From Paludibacteraceae bacterium (GTDB taxonomy: Bacteria > Bacteroidota > Bacteroidia > Bacteroidales > Paludibacteraceae): a DNA stretch of 57,262 nt. The DNA lies in assembly GCA_024401555.1 (NCBI GenBank), contig JAKSKV010000018.1, forward strand, positions 1 to 57,262, in the 5' to 3' direction. Of the stretch, positions 1-9,291 are shown in pieces. A program made the translations under genes and the position numbers. The notes beneath the pieces were generated by a model. The model saw only the letters and a program-made list of their open reading frames with translations, ran no database searches and was not told the DNA's origin. Numbering within the stretch: position 1 is the first letter of the stretch; each line of letters opens with the position of its first letter.

Positions 1-1724
1 TAAATATCGCGAATGTGAACGAAGTGGTCACATTGGCGGGTTGGGTGCAAAAAGCTCGTAAGATGGGCGGTATGACCTTCGTGGACGTACGTGACCGTTA
101 TGGTATCACCCAAATCGTATTTAACGAGGAAATTAACCCTGAGTTGTGCGGAAAGGCCAACAAATTGGGAAGAGAGTGGGTGATCCAAGTCACTGGAAAG
201 GTAGCGGAGCGTAGCAGCAAGAATGCGAACATTCCGACAGGAGAGATTGAGATCATCGCTCAAGAATTGAATATTTTGAACTCATCCGAGGTGCCTCCAT
301 TCACCATTGAGGATAATTCAGATGGTGGTGATGATATCCGTATGCAGTACAGATATTTGGATCTAAGAAGAAATTGTGTGCGTTCCAACTTGGAGTTGCG
401 CCATAAAATCGCTTTTGAAATCCGTCGTTTCTTGGATGAGCAACACTTTATGGAGGTTGAGACTCCTGTGTTGATCAAATCTACGCCAGAGGGTGCCCGC
501 GATTTTGTGGTGCCTTCCAGAATGAATCCAGGACAATTCTATGCATTGCCTCAATCTCCTCAACAATTCAAGCAGTTGTTGATGGTGTCAGGCTTCGACA
601 GATATTTCCAAATTGTGAAGTGCTTCCGCGACGAGGATCTTCGTGCGGACCGTCAGCCTGAGTTTACCCAGATCGATTGCGAGATGTCTTTCGTGGAGCA
701 AGAGGACGTGCTTAACATATTTGAGGCGATGATCAAACATATCTTCAAATATGTGAAGGGTATCGACTTCAAGGATCCTTTCCCACGTATGACTTGGCAT
801 GAGTGTATGCGCTTGTACGGATCGGACAAACCGGATATGCGTTTCGGAATGACCTTCGTTGAGTTGAAGGATTTGACTGAAAATCACGGGTTTAGTGTAT
901 TCGATAGTGCAAACTTCGTAGTAGGTATCTGTGCCGAGGGGTGCGCTTCATACACCCGTAAACAATTGGATCAATTGACTGACTTCGTGAAGAAACCACA
1001 AGTTGGTGCGAAGGGATTGGTTTATGTGAAATACGAAACCGATGGTTCGTTCAAGTCAAGCGTGGATAAATTCTATTCCCAAGAGGATTTGAAGCAATGG
1101 GCCGAGCGTTTCAATGCGAAGCCAGGTGATTTGATGTTGATCCTTTGTGGAGACAACGCCGATAAGACAAGAAAGCAAATGAACGAGTTGCGCCTTGAAA
1201 TGGGTGAGCGTCTCGGATTGAGAGATAAGAATAAGTTCGCTCCATTGTGGGTGATCGACTTCCCATTGTTTGAATGGAACGAGGAGGATCAACGCTTCTA
1301 TGCGATGCACCACCCATTCACCAGTCCAAAGTCGGAGGATGTCCAATATTTGGACAGCGATCCGGGTCGTGTACGCGCCAACGCATACGATTTGGCGATG
1401 AACGGTGTGGAATTGGGCGGAGGATCTATCCGTATCCACGATTCTGAGCTTCAAAACAAGATGTTCCAATTGTTGGGCTTTACGCCAGAAAAGGCAATGG
1501 ATCAATTTGGCTGCTTGTTGACAGCGTTCAAATATGGTGCGCCTCCTCACGGTGGTTTGGCCTTCGGTTTGGATCGTGTCGTTTCCATGTTGGCTGGATT
1601 GGATTCAATCCGTGACGTGATAGCGTTCCCTAAGAACAACGCTGGTCGTGATGTGATGATCGATTCTCCATCAACCATCGATGACGCTCAATTGAAGGAA
1701 CTTTGCTTAAAGGTGGATTTATAA
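1..1724 (+). CDS. aspS: Aspartyl-tRNA synthetase, 5' end outside window
   Basis: Charges tRNA-Asp with aspartate in the cytoplasm; class II synthetase of the bacterial long form. The reading frame is open back to base 3, and the residues before the first GTG (base 15) continue the conserved N-terminal OB-fold, so this is a gene cut by the window edge and not one starting at the GTG. The OB anticodon-binding domain ([17 protein letters not shown]) comes first. Class II motif 2 ([18 protein letters not shown]) lies near residue 204, counted from the GTG, followed by the bacterial GAD insertion domain, and motif 3 (GLAFGLDR) near residue 514. Only about 20 N-terminal residues seem to be missing. 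A strong intrinsic terminator follows, so it is probably the last gene of its transcript. Confidence 0.97.
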   Translation, partial: NIANVNEVVTLAGWVQKARKMGGMTFVDVRDRYGITQIVFNEEINPELCGKANKLGREWVIQVTGKVAERSSKNANIPTGEIEIIAQELNILNSSEVPPFTIEDNSDGGDDIRMQYRYLDLRRNCVRSNLELRHKIAFEIRRFLDEQHFMEVETPVLIKSTPEGARDFVVPSRMNPGQFYALPQSPQQFKQLLMVSGFDRYFQIVKCFRDEDLRADRQPEFTQIDCEMSFVEQEDVLNIFEAMIKHIFKYVKGIDFKDPFPRMTWHECMRLYGSDKPDMRFGMTFVELKDLTENHGFSVFDSANFVVGICAEGCASYTRKQLDQLTDFVKKPQVGAKGLVYVKYETDGSFKSSVDKFYSQEDLKQWAERFNAKPGDLMLILCGDNADKTRKQMNELRLEMGERLGLRDKNKFAPLWVIDFPLFEWNEEDQRFYAMHHPFTSPKSEDVQYLDSDPGRVRANAYDLAMNGVELGGGSIRIHDSELQNKMFQLLGFTPEKAMDQFGCLLTAFKYGAPPHGGLAFGLDRVVSMLAGLDSIRDVIAFPKNNAGRDVMIDSPSTIDDAQLKELCLKVDL

Positions 1725-1760
1725 TATTTTCCATATATTCATAGTTTTTTAATTTGTGTC

Positions 1761-1794
1761 GACACTGCTCCGGGAGGAGCGGTGTCTTTTTTTT
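1761..1794 (+). terminator. Rho-independent terminator of aspS
   Basis: An 11-bp GC-rich stem (GACACTGCTCC with GGAGCGGTGTC, one G-U pair), loop GGGA, followed by eight T. It lies 37 bases after the aspS stop. Confidence 0.9.
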
Positions 1795-1841
1795 GTGGAT
1801 AACTTCCTTCTAAAATCAGAATATCTTTGAAAAATCTTTGC

Positions 1842-1849
1842 TATCTTTG
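1842..1849 (+). promoter_or_regulatory. Possible Bacteroidota -7 box for nucleoside phosphorylase-tilS
   Basis: TATCTTTG matches the TAnnTTTG -7 element exactly. The same octamer also occurs 20 bases upstream (1822-1829). No TTTG element sits at the normal 19-21 base distance, so the call rests on the -7 box and its position between the aspS terminator and the next gene. Confidence 0.4.
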
Positions 1850-1921
1850 GTTTAATACCTCTATAGGTTGAGGTATGGATGTGAAACCAGGGCGACAGGA
1901 CGCTCACAAATAGAGATAGTT

Positions 1922-2794
1922 ATGCAGAACAGAATGATACCGCCATCGGAATTGATCATCAATGAGGATGGCTCGATTTTCCATCTTCATATCAAGCCGG
2001 AACAACTGGCTGATACCATTATCTTAGTGGGTGATCCGACTCGTGTCAATATGGTCGCTTCACACTTCGATTCCATTGAGTGTGATGTCCAAAGCCGGGA
2101 ATTCCATACCATGACAGGCCTCTATAAGGGAAGGCGGATTTCGTGTGTGTCGCACGGAATCGGCACCGACAACATAGATATTGTCGCGACGGAATTGGAT
2201 GCGTTGAAGAATATCGATTTTCAGACCCGAACCGTAAAGCCGCAACATACGACTTTGACAATGGTGCGCATAGGAACATCAGGTGGTTTACAGGAATTCT
2301 CTCCAGTGGGCTCGTACGTCGTTTCTAAGCGATCTATTGGTTTCGATGGTATGATTCGCTATTACCAGTTGCCTCAGGGCGTCACAGACGAGGATTTTGA
2401 GGCGAAATTTTGCGCTCATACCCAATGGAATCCCAAATTGGCTACACCTTATGTTGTGTCGGCGGATGAAGAGTTGGTCGGTCGTATCGGCAAGGATATG
2501 GTGATGGGTGTCACCATTTCCGCTCCTGGCTTTTATGGACCACAAGGAAGGTATGTGCGGGTTCCGTTGGCGGATCCGTCGTTAAACGAGAAGATCATCT
2601 CTTTCGATTATCATGGAGAAAAGATCACCAATTACGAAATGGAGAGTTCCGCCTTGGCGGGCATGGCCAAATTGTTGGGCCATAAGGCGATGACTGTATG
2701 TTGTATCATCGCGGGACGTGTGGACAATAGTATGAACACATCCTATAAAGGATCCATGGAAGGGTTGGTGAAGACGGTTTTGGAAAGGATTTGA
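1922..2794 (+). CDS. udp: Nucleoside phosphorylase (uridine phosphorylase type)
   Basis: PNP/UDP-family phosphorylase, 290 residues from the chosen start; predicted to split uridine or a related nucleoside with phosphate in pyrimidine salvage. Visible family features are the phosphate-binding segment VGDPTRV, the SHGIGTDNIDI segment, the RIGTSGGLQ motif and the C-terminal ITNYEMESSAL motif, whose Met-Glu bind ribose in this family. The frame could start at a TTG at 1868, but the 18 extra residues are unlike the family, and the ATG at 1922 (or 1934) fits known N-termini beginning near IPPSELI. It is followed after 22 bases by tilS and probably co-transcribed. Substrate choice (uridine versus another nucleoside) cannot be read from sequence alone. 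Confidence 0.88.
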   Translation: MQNRMIPPSELIINEDGSIFHLHIKPEQLADTIILVGDPTRVNMVASHFDSIECDVQSREFHTMTGLYKGRRISCVSHGIGTDNIDIVATELDALKNIDFQTRTVKPQHTTLTMVRIGTSGGLQEFSPVGSYVVSKRSIGFDGMIRYYQLPQGVTDEDFEAKFCAHTQWNPKLATPYVVSADEELVGRIGKDMVMGVTISAPGFYGPQGRYVRVPLADPSLNEKIISFDYHGEKITNYEMESSALAGMAKLLGHKAMTVCCIIAGRVDNSMNTSYKGSMEGLVKTVLERI

Positions 2795-2816
2795 GATTAG
2801 ATTTGAGTTTTAATGT

Positions 2817-4136
2817 ATGGGTAAGTTAGGTGATAGTTCATTCTCCCAATTGATTCCGACGGGTGCGAAAGTGGTAGTCGGATTGAGTGGCGGAGCGGAC
2901 TCTGTGGCACTTTTGGATCTGCTCCAAAAACAGGGGTATGATTGTGTTGCGGCCCATTGTAACTTCCATTTAAGAGGCGAAGAGTCTAATCGTGATTTTA
3001 AATTTGCACATTCGCAATCTATTGTGCGAAAAATACCCTTTTATCACATCGATTTTCAGACCGATGCTTATGCGAAGATTCGTCGGATCTCTACGGAGAT
3101 GGCGGCCAGAGAACTACGCTACCAATGGTTTGAAGAGTTGAAAGAGCGTGTGAAGGCTGACTATGTGGCGGTGGCCCACCATGCGGATGATTGTATAGAG
3201 ACCTTTATGATCAACCTGTCCAGAGGAACTGGACTGAAGGGGTTGTCTGGGATCAAGGCCAAACAGGCGCACATCGTCCGTCCATTGTTGAGATATACCA
3301 AGCAAGATATTTTGGAGTACATCCGCGAAAACCATTTGGAATATGTGGACGATTCTACCAATTTCGAGTCCGTTTATACTCGTAACAAATTCAGAAACAA
3401 TATCTTACCTTTGATGGAGGAGGCGAGTCCGTCGTTTCGGAAGAGCGTCTTATTGACCATGGATCACCTTGCGGAGGTGGAGAATTTCGTCAATAATCAG
3501 ATAGATGCGCTACGCCAACAAGTGCTGAAACCCTCCTGTTCTGGAGGATTTTCGCTTGCCAAAAGGGCGATATTAGAGCGATCGGATGCTCATTTTGTGC
3601 TATTCGAACTATTGCGGCCTTTCTGTTTTGCTGCTGAAATCATAGATGATTTACTGCGTTTGGGTGTGGGTGGTTCGGGCAAACACTTCTTTTCCGATCA
3701 TTACGAATTGCGGGTGGAGCGAGAGTTTTGGGAGATCCTTCCCATTCAAAAAAGCACGGATGAAAAATACCTCATTCAGACCCCTGATGACCTTCAAAAT
3801 TTGCCCATTCGACTCCGAATTAACAAGTTTAAAGCGGATGAACTTTTGTTAAGAAGGGATGCGAAGGTCTGTTATGCGGATTGTGACAAGATTCAATTCC
3901 CTTTGGTTTTAAGGCATTGTTTATCAGGAGATTATTTCGTTCCTTTTGGCATGACAGGACGTAAGAAGACCAGTGATTTCTTTATCGACCAACACTATTC
4001 GCAGTTTAACAAGATGCAAACATGGCTTTTGACAAGTGTAAACGGAGAGGCTATTTGGTTGGTTGGAAAAAGGGCGGACAACAGATGCCGAATTACAGAA
4101 AAAACAGCCTGGGTTTACGAGTTTACAATTGAATAA
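2817..4136 (+). CDS. tilS: tRNA(Ile)-lysidine synthase
   Basis: ATP-dependent enzyme that converts C34 of the CAU-anticodon tRNA-Ile to lysidine, changing codon reading from AUG to AUA; essential in most bacteria. The N-type PP-loop motif SGGADS is at residues 24-29, followed by the N-terminal adenylation domain with NFHLRGEES and the AVAHHADD segment. The C-terminal TilS domain is recognisable near the end by GRKKTSDFFID and LVGKRADNR. At 439 residues the length is normal for the three-domain form. It lies 22 bases downstream of the phosphorylase gene and is convergent with the HAD gene, with only 3 bases between the stop codons. Confidence 0.96.
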   Translation: MGKLGDSSFSQLIPTGAKVVVGLSGGADSVALLDLLQKQGYDCVAAHCNFHLRGEESNRDFKFAHSQSIVRKIPFYHIDFQTDAYAKIRRISTEMAARELRYQWFEELKERVKADYVAVAHHADDCIETFMINLSRGTGLKGLSGIKAKQAHIVRPLLRYTKQDILEYIRENHLEYVDDSTNFESVYTRNKFRNNILPLMEEASPSFRKSVLLTMDHLAEVENFVNNQIDALRQQVLKPSCSGGFSLAKRAILERSDAHFVLFELLRPFCFAAEIIDDLLRLGVGGSGKHFFSDHYELRVEREFWEILPIQKSTDEKYLIQTPDDLQNLPIRLRINKFKADELLLRRDAKVCYADCDKIQFPLVLRHCLSGDYFVPFGMTGRKKTSDFFIDQHYSQFNKMQTWLLTSVNGEAIWLVGKRADNRCRITEKTAWVYEFTIE

Positions 4137-4139
4137 TCT

Positions 4140-4604
4140 CTATTTCTTTCGACGGTTAACTTCCTCTTTTATCTCTTCGATCCACTCGCCGAATCGGATG
4201 AAGATGTTTTTGGTATAACAGATTTTTTCTCTCACTTTCTCTGGGGCGGGATGTTCAAATGCATGACCGGAATGGATCATTTGATAGATGGTGGTCCAAT
4301 CAGGGATTCCTCCTAAGTTTCTGTCGTCGATAAAGAGTTCTGCGTTCGCTTTGTGGGAGACATTGCCTCCCAGGTGATCGTCCAACAGGTAGGATTGGTT
4401 GACAGCGTCGAAGGTTAATCCTCGCTCTTCGCACCAACGGAGAGCCTCCTCTAAATATTCTCCATGGCGAACGGTCCAAAGGATAAGGCGATGATTCTCC
4501 GCCCGTAACTTTTTCAATGTTTCAATGGCGAATGGCCGTTCCTCCCCAATTGACGGGAAACGGTTCTCCACGATGGTTCCATCAAAATCGACTGCTATTC
4601 GCAT
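4140..4604 (-). CDS. BT0820-like HAD-superfamily phosphatase
   Basis: Small HAD hydrolase of 154 residues. Motif I is the catalytic DFDGT at residues 6-10; motif II is probably the Thr of ILWTVRHG, and the acidic FIDDRN near residue 110 fits motif IV. It matches the Bacteroidota family typified by Bacteroides thetaiotaomicron BT0820, whose substrate I do not know. Its start overlaps the end of the preceding membrane protein gene by 10 bases, so recR, the membrane protein and this gene form a tight three-gene unit read from the recR promoter. Confidence 0.85.
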   Translation of the reverse strand: MRIAVDFDGTIVENRFPSIGEERPFAIETLKKLRAENHRLILWTVRHGEYLEEALRWCEERGLTFDAVNQSYLLDDHLGGNVSHKANAELFIDDRNLGGIPDWTTIYQMIHSGHAFEHPAPEKVREKICYTKNIFIRFGEWIEEIKEEVNRRKK

Positions 4605-5062
4605 GGATTGCTTGCTTTAACCATATTAGACAGTTTGCTTTTTAGGTCTTCTTTGTTTGGCATACAGAAGAAGAAAAGCGCTATCATACAGATGAAGACA
4701 CAATAGATGCTCGTGCTGCTATTGAATATGTCGTATGCAATGTAGTTCAGAATGAGCGCAATGAGAACGACTAGAAATCTGAGAAGGAAAAGATTGCAAA
4801 GGTGCCTCTCCAGTGTCTTTTCATCTTTGCCTGCCGGAATCTTCTCCGTCGTATGGACGTGGTAAAATTTCATGACGACAGGCAATCCTATCAACATGAC
4901 CAAGATGGCAATGGTACTAATTGCTTGGTTCGCCACACCTGTAACAGGTTCGCTGTGCATTTGGGGTACAAACGCAAAGTGGGAAATGGCGATCACCACA
5001 GCCGTTTCAATTACTAACAACCAGTAGTATTGGGGTAATTTCTGAATACAAATTTTTTCCAT
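4595..5062 (-). CDS. Four-helix membrane protein of unknown function
   Basis: A 155-residue protein with four hydrophobic segments (about residues 12-30, 45-65, 88-110 and 115-132) joined by a charged cytoplasmic-looking loop rich in Lys and Glu. It ends in a basic tail. No catalytic motif is visible. It begins one base after the recR stop and overlaps the HAD gene, so it is translated from the same mRNA. Similar small membrane proteins occur after recR in other Bacteroidales as far as I recall, but I assign no role. Confidence 0.8.
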   Translation of the reverse strand: MEKICIQKLPQYYWLLVIETAVVIAISHFAFVPQMHSEPVTGVANQAISTIAILVMLIGLPVVMKFYHVHTTEKIPAGKDEKTLERHLCNLFLLRFLVVLIALILNYIAYDIFNSSTSIYCVFICMIALFFFCMPNKEDLKSKLSNMVKASNPCE

Positions 5063-5063
5063 A

Positions 5064-5678
5064 TCACATGATTTTGTAAGGGGTTCGGTTCACAATGGAT
5101 CTTCCTAAGGTCACTTCGTCCGCATATTCCAGCTCGTCGCCGATAGATACGCCGCGTGCTAAAGTGGTAATTTCCACCTGGTATTTAGAGAGCCTCTTGT
5201 ATAGATAGAAGTTCGTTGTGTCGCCCTCCATTGTAGGACTCAAGGCTAAAATCACCTCCTTGACCGAACCCGTCTCCATTCGTTCGATGAGCTCGTCTAT
5301 TGCCAATTCAGATGGTCCCACACCGTCCATAGGAGATATGACGCCACCTAAGACATGGTATAGCCCCTTGAACTGTTGTGTGTTTTCTATGGAGATCACA
5401 TCGTTTATGTTCTCAACCACGCAGATCGAGGAAGCGTCTCTTCTCTCGTCCGAACAGATGCCGCAGATCTCGGTGTCGGAGATGTTGTGGCACACCTTGC
5501 AATACTTTATGTCATTTCTCAGCGTGATGAAGGCGTTGCCAAATTGGTTCACGCTCTCTTGACTTTGACGAAGAAGCCATAGTACCAATCTGAGAGATGT
5601 CTTTTTTCCGATGCCGGGCAATTTGGAAAATTCATTGACCGCATTTTCTAAAAGTACAGAGGAGCATGGATTGTCCAT
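5064..5678 (-). CDS. recR: Recombination mediator RecR
   Basis: Ring-forming partner of RecO and RecF that helps load RecA at gaps. Family features are in order: helix-hairpin-helix [11 protein letters not shown] (residues 19-29), the four-cysteine zinc finger CKVC...CGIC (about residues 58-74), the TOPRIM domain from CVVENINDV, and the C-terminal Walker-B-like segment. At 204 residues the length is standard. It is first in a minus-strand operon with a membrane protein and an HAD phosphatase. Confidence 0.97.
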   Translation of the reverse strand: MDNPCSSVLLENAVNEFSKLPGIGKKTSLRLVLWLLRQSQESVNQFGNAFITLRNDIKYCKVCHNISDTEICGICSDERRDASSICVVENINDVISIENTQQFKGLYHVLGGVISPMDGVGPSELAIDELIERMETGSVKEVILALSPTMEGDTTNFYLYKRLSKYQVEITTLARGVSIGDELEYADEVTLGRSIVNRTPYKIM

Positions 5679-5699
5679 ATTGAATTATTTAAATCTATA

Positions 5700-5731
5700 C
5701 AAAAGTAGTAAAAATTCAGTTTTAGCTCAAA
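5700..5731 (-). promoter_or_regulatory. Bacteroidota sigma-ABfr-type promoter of recR
   Basis: Read on the minus strand: TTTG, a 20-base spacer, then TACTTTTG, an exact fit to TTTG-N19-21-TAnnTTTG. The -7 box ends 21 bases before the recR start. Confidence 0.75.
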
Positions 5732-5904
5732 AATATTTAACTCCACGAGAATCGAATATTTGAAGACAACTTATCATCTGTGCGGAAATTTCGAAATTCT
5801 AAAATTTGGCTATTTAAGGAGTGTATAGGTAAAATCTATGAAAATATAGAGTGGGGAAGTTGTGGAATTCATTATTTACAAAAATAAATATCCATATCAA
5901 CAAC

Positions 5905-5961
5905 TTTACATTTGTTACAAGTGTAAAAACGATAAAAAGAGTCTATTTTTACCGAAGTAAA
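5905..5961. promoter_or_regulatory. Palindromic operator cluster A (TTAC-N4-GTAA)
   Basis: Contains TTTAC-CGAA-GTAAA at 5948-5961 (perfect 5-base arms) and GTTAC-AAGT-GTAAA at 5914-5927, with an overlapping relative TTTAC-ATTT-GTTAC at 5905-5918. Weaker relatives continue to about 6026. The same core occurs next to the XRE gene about 750 bases away, so a dimeric HTH protein is the likely binder (inference). Confidence 0.55.
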
Positions 5962-6289
5962 ACCTGAAATTTTACATTATTTTACTAATTTAAATACACA
6001 AATGTAAAGTATTGAACATTTGTAAATATTGAATATTCCATATGTATTATACGTAAATATTAACTCTCATATTTATTTATATATCAGTGCTTTATGTATT
6101 ATATAATAAATATTTACTTTAAATAATTACGCCTAAATACCTATTTTTTGTAAAATTGATTAGATTATTATCAATAATAACGATATTTATCGTATCTAAA
6201 TATTTAATTATAAGTCATTTAAATAATTAAAGTTAGAATAGTGCTTTATATAAGATGATAGACTGTCTATATTTAGGTTATTTCGTTGT

Positions 6290-6510
6290 TTTTCAATGGT
6301 TTTTTCAATGGTCTGGGCGTTAATCGACGTCTGGACAATGTAAATGCTTTTGTTGGACGCTCTTTTCTGAATATTAGACCTGGATTATTCGTATGTGGGT
6401 AATATTGCTGCGCCAAGCTACACTTATCTGCTTATTTGTGAAGTTTCCTAGTGTGCTGTAGCTGTTTTCGGGGAGATCTGCTCTTCTTAAAGCGTGTACA
6501 AAAGTAAACT
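6290..6510. other. Less AT-rich island with foldable sequence inside the non-coding region
   Basis: About 220 bases of clearly higher GC than the flanks. On plus, GGTCT at 6310-6314 can pair with AGACC at 6376-6380, enclosing a hairpin CGTC..ACAA/TTGT..GACG (6328-6359). On minus an open frame of 44 codons with no ATG runs from 6508 to 6377. On plus a 30-codon open stretch runs to about 6402. It could be a structured RNA or a decayed gene fragment; neither is proved. Confidence 0.35.
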
Positions 6511-6676
6511 ATGTAAATCGGCTATCTATTAATATGTTATGTTGTTTAAGAGGTTGTATATATCCGTCATGGCATGGTATGGATCCTTTGCCATGATGAA
6601 TTTAATCTGTTTACTTTAATGATTTTACATGTGTATTGGTTTTAGGATTTTACAAATGTCTAATAATTTATTATTG

Positions 6677-6749
6677 TTTACAAGAGTAAATAAGTGAAAA
6701 AATTCGAATGTATTACAAGTGTAAAAGAATTATTGCTTACATTTGTAAA
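6677..6749. promoter_or_regulatory. Palindromic operator cluster B upstream of the XRE gene
   Basis: Three sites share the core TTAC-N4-GTAA: TTTAC-AAGA-GTAAA at 6677-6690, ATTAC-AAGT-GTAAA at 6712-6725 and CTTAC-ATTT-GTAAA at 6736-6749. A half-site follows at 6758. All lie within 100 bases of the ATG at 6772, which fits autoregulation by the encoded HTH protein. A further partial copy, TGTAC-AAAA-GTAAA, is at 6495-6508. Confidence 0.6.
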
Positions 6750-6771
6750 CCTAATATTTTACAATATTAAT

Positions 6772-7497
6772 ATGAACGAACGCATTGCTGAAATATTAAA
6801 AAAGGAGAATTTGAGCAACTCTCAATTCGCTAATCTTGTCGGAATACAAGCTTCAGCCGTTACACACATTATTAACGGTCGAAATCAGCCAAGTTTGCCC
6901 GTTATTCAGAAGATTCTTGACACTTTTAGATGGATTAACCCAGAATGGTTGGTTGTTGGTATTGGTGAAATGTGTAGAAAAGCGCCGGAAGTGGCTGAAA
7001 ACAAAGTAGATACGAAGCCCAAACAGCGTATGTACCCTCAACAGCAGTCGTTATTTCCCGAATATCCCATACCTGCACAGGAATATGGCAAGGAAAACGA
7101 GTTGAAAGAAGAGCAGAATGTTGCTGATACGAAGCCGTATAATCCTTCTGATCCACAGCTGGTGCCTGCTTATGCCGAACCTCAGCCACAGATGCAACCT
7201 CAGGCTGTTCCGACGCAAAATCCAGTCGTTACTCAGCAACCGTCCGTTCAAGAGCCAGCGCCAGTTCAGCAACAGGCCTGCATTCCGCCTCAATATGCCA
7301 ATCAAGTGCCGACAAACGCACCGCAGCCTCAGTATAATGCGAACGCAGGCGGTATGATGCCTCCATATTCAGCTCCTATGCAAGAAAAAAAGGAGAAACC
7401 GGAACCTAATCCAGTCTCTCCTCGTACGGTGAAAAAAATTATGGTGTTCTATTCAGACGGCACCTATGAAGAGTATGGCGCCCATCTGAATCTCTGA
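6772..7497 (+). CDS. XRE-type HTH regulator with long Pro/Gln-rich tail
   Basis: Predicted DNA-binding regulator of 241 residues. Residues 1-60 form a Cro/C1-type helix-turn-helix (LSNSQFANLVGIQASAVTHI, then INGRNQPSLPVIQKIL) with the WINPEWLVVG extension seen in Bacteroidota XRE proteins. From about residue 70 to 205 the chain is low-complexity and rich in Pro and Gln, probably disordered. A short conserved-looking C-terminus (KKIMVFYSDGTYEEY) ends the protein. A GTG at 6694 would give 26 more residues, but that stretch carries the palindromic operators, so ATG 6772 is the likely start. The operators suggest self-control. It is convergent with dnaJ, 7 bases apart. Confidence 0.85.
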   Translation: MNERIAEILKKENLSNSQFANLVGIQASAVTHIINGRNQPSLPVIQKILDTFRWINPEWLVVGIGEMCRKAPEVAENKVDTKPKQRMYPQQQSLFPEYPIPAQEYGKENELKEEQNVADTKPYNPSDPQLVPAYAEPQPQMQPQAVPTQNPVVTQQPSVQEPAPVQQQACIPPQYANQVPTNAPQPQYNANAGGMMPPYSAPMQEKKEKPEPNPVSPRTVKKIMVFYSDGTYEEYGAHLNL

Positions 7498-7504
7498 TCA
7501 ACCA

Positions 7505-8665
7505 TTAGCTAAACATATTCTTAAATCGCGCCAGGAAACTCTTCTTGGCGCTTTCTGTTGGTTGCATATTCTCCGATTTGCTGAGCTCGTCAAAGACTTT
7601 ACGCTCATCCTTAGAGAGGTTTTCTGGTATGTAAACACCGATATTTACCAACAAATCTCCGTTGCCGTATCCGTTTAATGACGGTAATCCTTTGCCCTTT
7701 AAACGCAAAACCTTTCCTGGTTGGGTACCTGCGTCGATCTTTACCTTCACTTTGGAATCCACGGCAGGGATCTCTACCGTACCGCCGTTTACTAACAAAG
7801 GCACAGAGAATAAAGCGTTGTAAATAAGGTCGTTCTCGTCGCGTATAAGGTCGTTATCTGGCTCTTCCTCTACCAATACCAACAAATTGCCATCTACGCC
7901 GTTTCTTACCGCATTTCCTTTGCCCTTGACGCTTAAACTCATTCCTTCAGCCACACCGGCAGGAATCTTTACGGAGATGACCTCCTCCTCTTGGACGACA
8001 CCCATACCGTTACAGTGAGAACACTTCTTGGTGATGGTTGTTCCTTGGCCTTGGCATGCTGGACATTCGCTTTGCATCTGCATGGCGCCAAAAATGGATT
8101 GGGTCACACGGTTAACCACACCAGATCCGCCACACTGTTTACATTGTGCCACTGAATCCTTGTCTTCGCCACCTGTTCCGTTACAAGAGGCGCACTTGAC
8201 ATATCGCTTAACCTTTAATTTCTTCTCTACGCCATTGGCGACATCCTTCAACGAAACCTTTACGCGTACACGGAGGTCAGAACCCTTGCGTACACGCGCT
8301 CCGCGGTTTCCGCCTCCGCCAAAACCGCCGAAATCGCCTCCAAAGTGACCGCCGAAGATGTTTCCGAATTGGGAGAATATGTCTTCCATGGACATACCAC
8401 CGCCGCCGAAGCCTCCGAAACCACCACCGCCGCCGAAGCCATCCATTCCCGCATGGCCGTAACGGTCGTAGCGCTCCTTCTTTTGAGGATCGCTCAATAC
8501 ATCGTATGCTTCCGCAGCCTCCTTGAATTTCTCCTCAGCCTCCTTGTCGCCTGGGTTTTTGTCCGGGTGATATTGGATAGCCAATTTGCGGTAGGCCTTC
8601 TTGATTTCATCGGCAGAAGCGCCTTTGGAGAGACCTAACACTTCGTAGTAATCTCTTTTTGCCAT
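7505..8665 (-). CDS. dnaJ: Chaperone DnaJ (Hsp40)
   Basis: Co-chaperone that stimulates DnaK ATPase and delivers unfolded clients. The domain order is complete for type I: J domain with HPD at residues 33-35, a Gly/Phe-rich linker (about residues 75-120), four CxxCxGxG zinc motifs ([32 protein letters not shown]), then the C-terminal client-binding domains. At 386 residues the length is normal. It lies 13 bases after grpE in a two-gene heat-shock unit; dnaK is not in the window. Confidence 0.98.
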   Translation of the reverse strand: MAKRDYYEVLGLSKGASADEIKKAYRKLAIQYHPDKNPGDKEAEEKFKEAAEAYDVLSDPQKKERYDRYGHAGMDGFGGGGGFGGFGGGGMSMEDIFSQFGNIFGGHFGGDFGGFGGGGNRGARVRKGSDLRVRVKVSLKDVANGVEKKLKVKRYVKCASCNGTGGEDKDSVAQCKQCGGSGVVNRVTQSIFGAMQMQSECPACQGQGTTITKKCSHCNGMGVVQEEEVISVKIPAGVAEGMSLSVKGKGNAVRNGVDGNLLVLVEEEPDNDLIRDENDLIYNALFSVPLLVNGGTVEIPAVDSKVKVKIDAGTQPGKVLRLKGKGLPSLNGYGNGDLLVNIGVYIPENLSKDERKVFDELSKSENMQPTESAKKSFLARFKNMFS

Positions 8666-8678
8666 AACCTTCTAATTT

Positions 8679-9236
8679 TTATTGTCCTACGACTACTTTC
8701 GAGAATCTAAGCACTTTGTCTTTCAACATGTAACCCTTTTGTGTGCAGTCGATTACCTTGCCCTTCAACTCTTCGGTCGGAGCAGGAATCATGGTGATTG
8801 CCTCGTGGAAATCCACATTGAAGTCGGCGCCTTCCGTCTCGATCGGAGTGACGCCGTTTTGTGCCAAGAAAGTATTGAATTTATTATAGATCAAATCTAC
8901 GCCCTCTTTTACGGAGCTGACTTCAGTGGCGTTCGCCATTGCGTTCATCGCACGCTCCATATCGTCCACCAAAGGAAGCATGTTGGCGAAAATGCCCTCG
9001 CCAGCTGACTTGATCAACTCTGCGCGAGCCTTGAGTGACTGCTTCCTGAAGTTCTCGAAATCCGCATAGAGACGAATGTAATCGTCGTGTAGTTTGGCGC
9101 ATTTCTCCTCTAATGCCTTGATTTGCTCCTCAGGAGTTTGCTCTGCGGCAGTTTCCGCATTAGCACCCTCTGTGGCGTTGTTTACCACCTCTTCGTTCTC
9201 AACTTGTTGGTTTTCCATTGTTGAATTCTCTTCCAT
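8679..9236 (-). CDS. grpE: Nucleotide exchange factor GrpE
   Basis: Releases ADP from DnaK. At 185 residues it has an acidic, Glu/Asn-rich N-terminal tail, a long coiled coil from about residue 33 with the conserved YADFENFRKQ segment, and the C-terminal beta domain with DVDFHEAI-type and GYMLKDKVLRF-type motifs. An internal Met at residue 7 is an alternative start. It is transcribed ahead of dnaJ. No CIRCE (HrcA) element lies upstream, but an imperfect dyad is present at 9292-9332. Confidence 0.96.
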   Translation of the reverse strand: MEENSTMENQQVENEEVVNNATEGANAETAAEQTPEEQIKALEEKCAKLHDDYIRLYADFENFRKQSLKARAELIKSAGEGIFANMLPLVDDMERAMNAMANATEVSSVKEGVDLIYNKFNTFLAQNGVTPIETEGADFNVDFHEAITMIPAPTEELKGKVIDCTQKGYMLKDKVLRFSKVVVGQ

Positions 9237-9291
9237 ATTATTAGATCTGTATATTCCTTAATTCAATTTTATATTCCTCTATCAAAAACAC

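Larger units (their letters stand above)
5679..6771. other. 1.1-kb AT-rich non-coding region between recR and the XRE regulator
   Basis: No credible gene on either strand. The outer parts are extremely AT-rich, with many scattered TTTAC/GTAAA half-sites. Three things stand out and are annotated separately: the recR promoter, two clusters of TTAC-N4-GTAA palindromes (5905-5961 and 6677-6749), and a less AT-rich island at about 6290-6510. The region is far longer than any other intergenic gap in this window. Confidence 0.8.

Noticed and set aside
15-1724. GTG at base 15 as the aspS start
   Set aside because: The frame is open to the window edge and the upstream residues continue the OB fold, so the gene is partial.
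5890-6780. Repeated TTTACA/TGTAAA units as a possible CRISPR
   Set aside because: Units are short palindromes at irregular spacing without uniform spacers, and no cas genes are present; operators fit better.
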